Part shown: positions 11,524 to 12,180 of the stretch, piece by piece
Numbering within the stretch: position 1 is the stretch's first letter
How the letters are laid out: the number at the start of each line of letters is the position of its first letter
Assembly (NCBI GenBank): GCA_002425305.1
Contig: DILZ01000116.1
Span: 1 to 12,180 of the forward strand
DNA length: 12,180 nucleotides
Origin: Ruminococcaceae bacterium UBA5579
Lineage (GTDB): Bacteria > Bacillota > Clostridia > Oscillospirales > Ruminococcaceae
Direction of reading: 5' to 3'
Made by a program: the position numbers and the translations under genes
The notes under the pieces: model-generated
The model's input: the letters and a program-made list of their open reading frames with translations, nothing else
Database searches by the model: none
What the model was told of the DNA's origin: nothing

Positions 11524-12180
11524 ATGACAAGAGACCAAGCAAAAGAATACCTGAAAAGCTGCCTGACGGAATATGTTCAGAGCATAACCAAACAGAGCAG
11601 CGGTGAGAATATGTATGTTTGCCCTTTTTGCGGCAGTGGTGAAGGCAAACACAAAACAGGAGCGTTCAGCGTTTACGACAACGGACGGAAATGGAAATGT
11701 TTCTCTTGCGGTAGCGGCGGCGATCTGTTTGAGTTGATAGGTGAGATTGAGCACATAGGCGATTTCAAGAATCGGATGAATAGAGCAGCAGAGATATTCC
11801 ATATACCGCTCGACAGCAATGATGAATACAAGAAAGGACATATGACTGTGACAATGGCAGAAAATCAGTCGGCAAACAAGGAAGAACCAACGGTAGATTA
11901 TAACGAGGAACTCAAGCAAGCGCAAGATAGGTTGTTTAACGGAGATGACAAACGCGGGTTGGAGTATCTGCGCAAGCGTGGGATTTCCGTTGAAACAGCT
12001 AAAAAATACGGATTGGGGTTTGTTCCCGAATGGCGGCATCCAAAGGCACCAAAAGCAGTGCCGCTTTCACCCAGGATTATTGTTCCGTTCGGCAAGGAAG
12101 GGTATATGGCGCGTGACATCCGCGAAAATCTAATGGGCAAAGCCGCAGAACACATAAAGATGAATGTAGGGAAACAGCCG
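11524..12180 (+). CDS. DNA primase, DnaG-type, N-terminal part (cut by window end)
   Basis: The frame has no stop to the window edge, giving the first 219 residues of a longer protein. Residues 30-70 form the primase zinc-binding domain, with Cys33, Cys36, Cys59 and Cys62 in CPFC and CFSC around FSVYDNGRKWKCFSC, followed by GGDLFELIGE. It is a four-Cys form; DnaG usually has His in one position. Residues 130-219 start the catalytic core region (GLEYLRKRGISVETAKKYGL, RIIVPFGKEGYMARDI), as in primase and primase-helicase proteins of phages and ICEs. GGAGG nine bases before the ATG supports the start. It would make RNA primers for element replication. A C-terminal helicase domain may follow outside the window. 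Confidence 0.92.
   Translation, partial: MTRDQAKEYLKSCLTEYVQSITKQSSGENMYVCPFCGSGEGKHKTGAFSVYDNGRKWKCFSCGSGGDLFELIGEIEHIGDFKNRMNRAAEIFHIPLDSNDEYKKGHMTVTMAENQSANKEEPTVDYNEELKQAQDRLFNGDDKRGLEYLRKRGISVETAKKYGLGFVPEWRHPKAPKAVPLSPRIIVPFGKEGYMARDIRENLMGKAAEHIKMNVGKQP

Noticed and set aside
11464..12039. A 191-residue minus-strand reading frame
   Set aside because: It is antisense to the primase, whose zinc-finger motif and ribosome binding site are clear.
1..12180. CRISPR array, insertion sequence or integron
   Set aside because: No regularly spaced repeat array, transposase motif or attC-like series was seen; the short direct repeats are tied to promoters.

Overview
The window looks like a chromosomal island boundary in a low-to-mid GC, spore-forming Clostridia, probably close to Ruminococcus/Oscillospiraceae. 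The spore-former call rests on sigG, strong AGGAGG ribosome binding sites and TTGACA-17-TATAAT promoters. The genus-level guess is inference. Bases 1-1130 are host: sigG on the minus strand, then a CCA-encoding tRNA-Ser(GGA) with its own promoter and terminator. Everything to the right reads as an integrated mobile element inserted at the 3' end of that tRNA. Its left end carries a tyrosine integrase reading back toward the tRNA, the usual arrangement for tRNA-targeting phages, ICEs and IMEs. The right end lies outside the window.

From 2.3 to 4.4 kb there is a visibly AT-rich cargo segment. A strong promoter leads into a long leader containing 27 bases that match the 5' region of bacterial 16S rRNA. 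Three unrecognised genes follow: a four-helix membrane protein, a one-helix protein and a soluble protein of about 178 residues. An intrinsic terminator closes the operon.

From 4.7 to 6.5 kb is a phage-like control region. A promoter-operator block of about 110 bp is present twice. Each copy holds three dyads of the form ACAC-N7-GTGT at nearly constant 34-36 bp spacing. One copy lies divergent to a small Cro/C1-type repressor gene; the other drives a tiny hydrophobic protein and a 126-residue orphan. The repressor probably controls both early operons and itself, in a lambda-like layout.

From 6.5 to 9.3 kb come a very acidic protein, an orphan gene with a terminator inside its reading frame, a small serine recombinase behind a promoter flanked by three direct repeats, and an integrase-fold protein that has lost its catalytic residues, like the SPbeta master repressor MrpR. 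From 9.3 to 12.18 kb is a replication module: an HTH protein behind another repeat-flanked promoter, a large winged-helix initiator-like protein, a structured gap that could hold the origin, and the start of a DnaG-type primase cut off by the window edge.

Together these suggest an element that integrates by tyrosine recombinase, can replicate when excised, and is governed by two separate repressor circuits. No capsid, tail, relaxase or coupling genes are visible, so phage, phage-plasmid and conjugative or mobilisable element cannot be told apart here.
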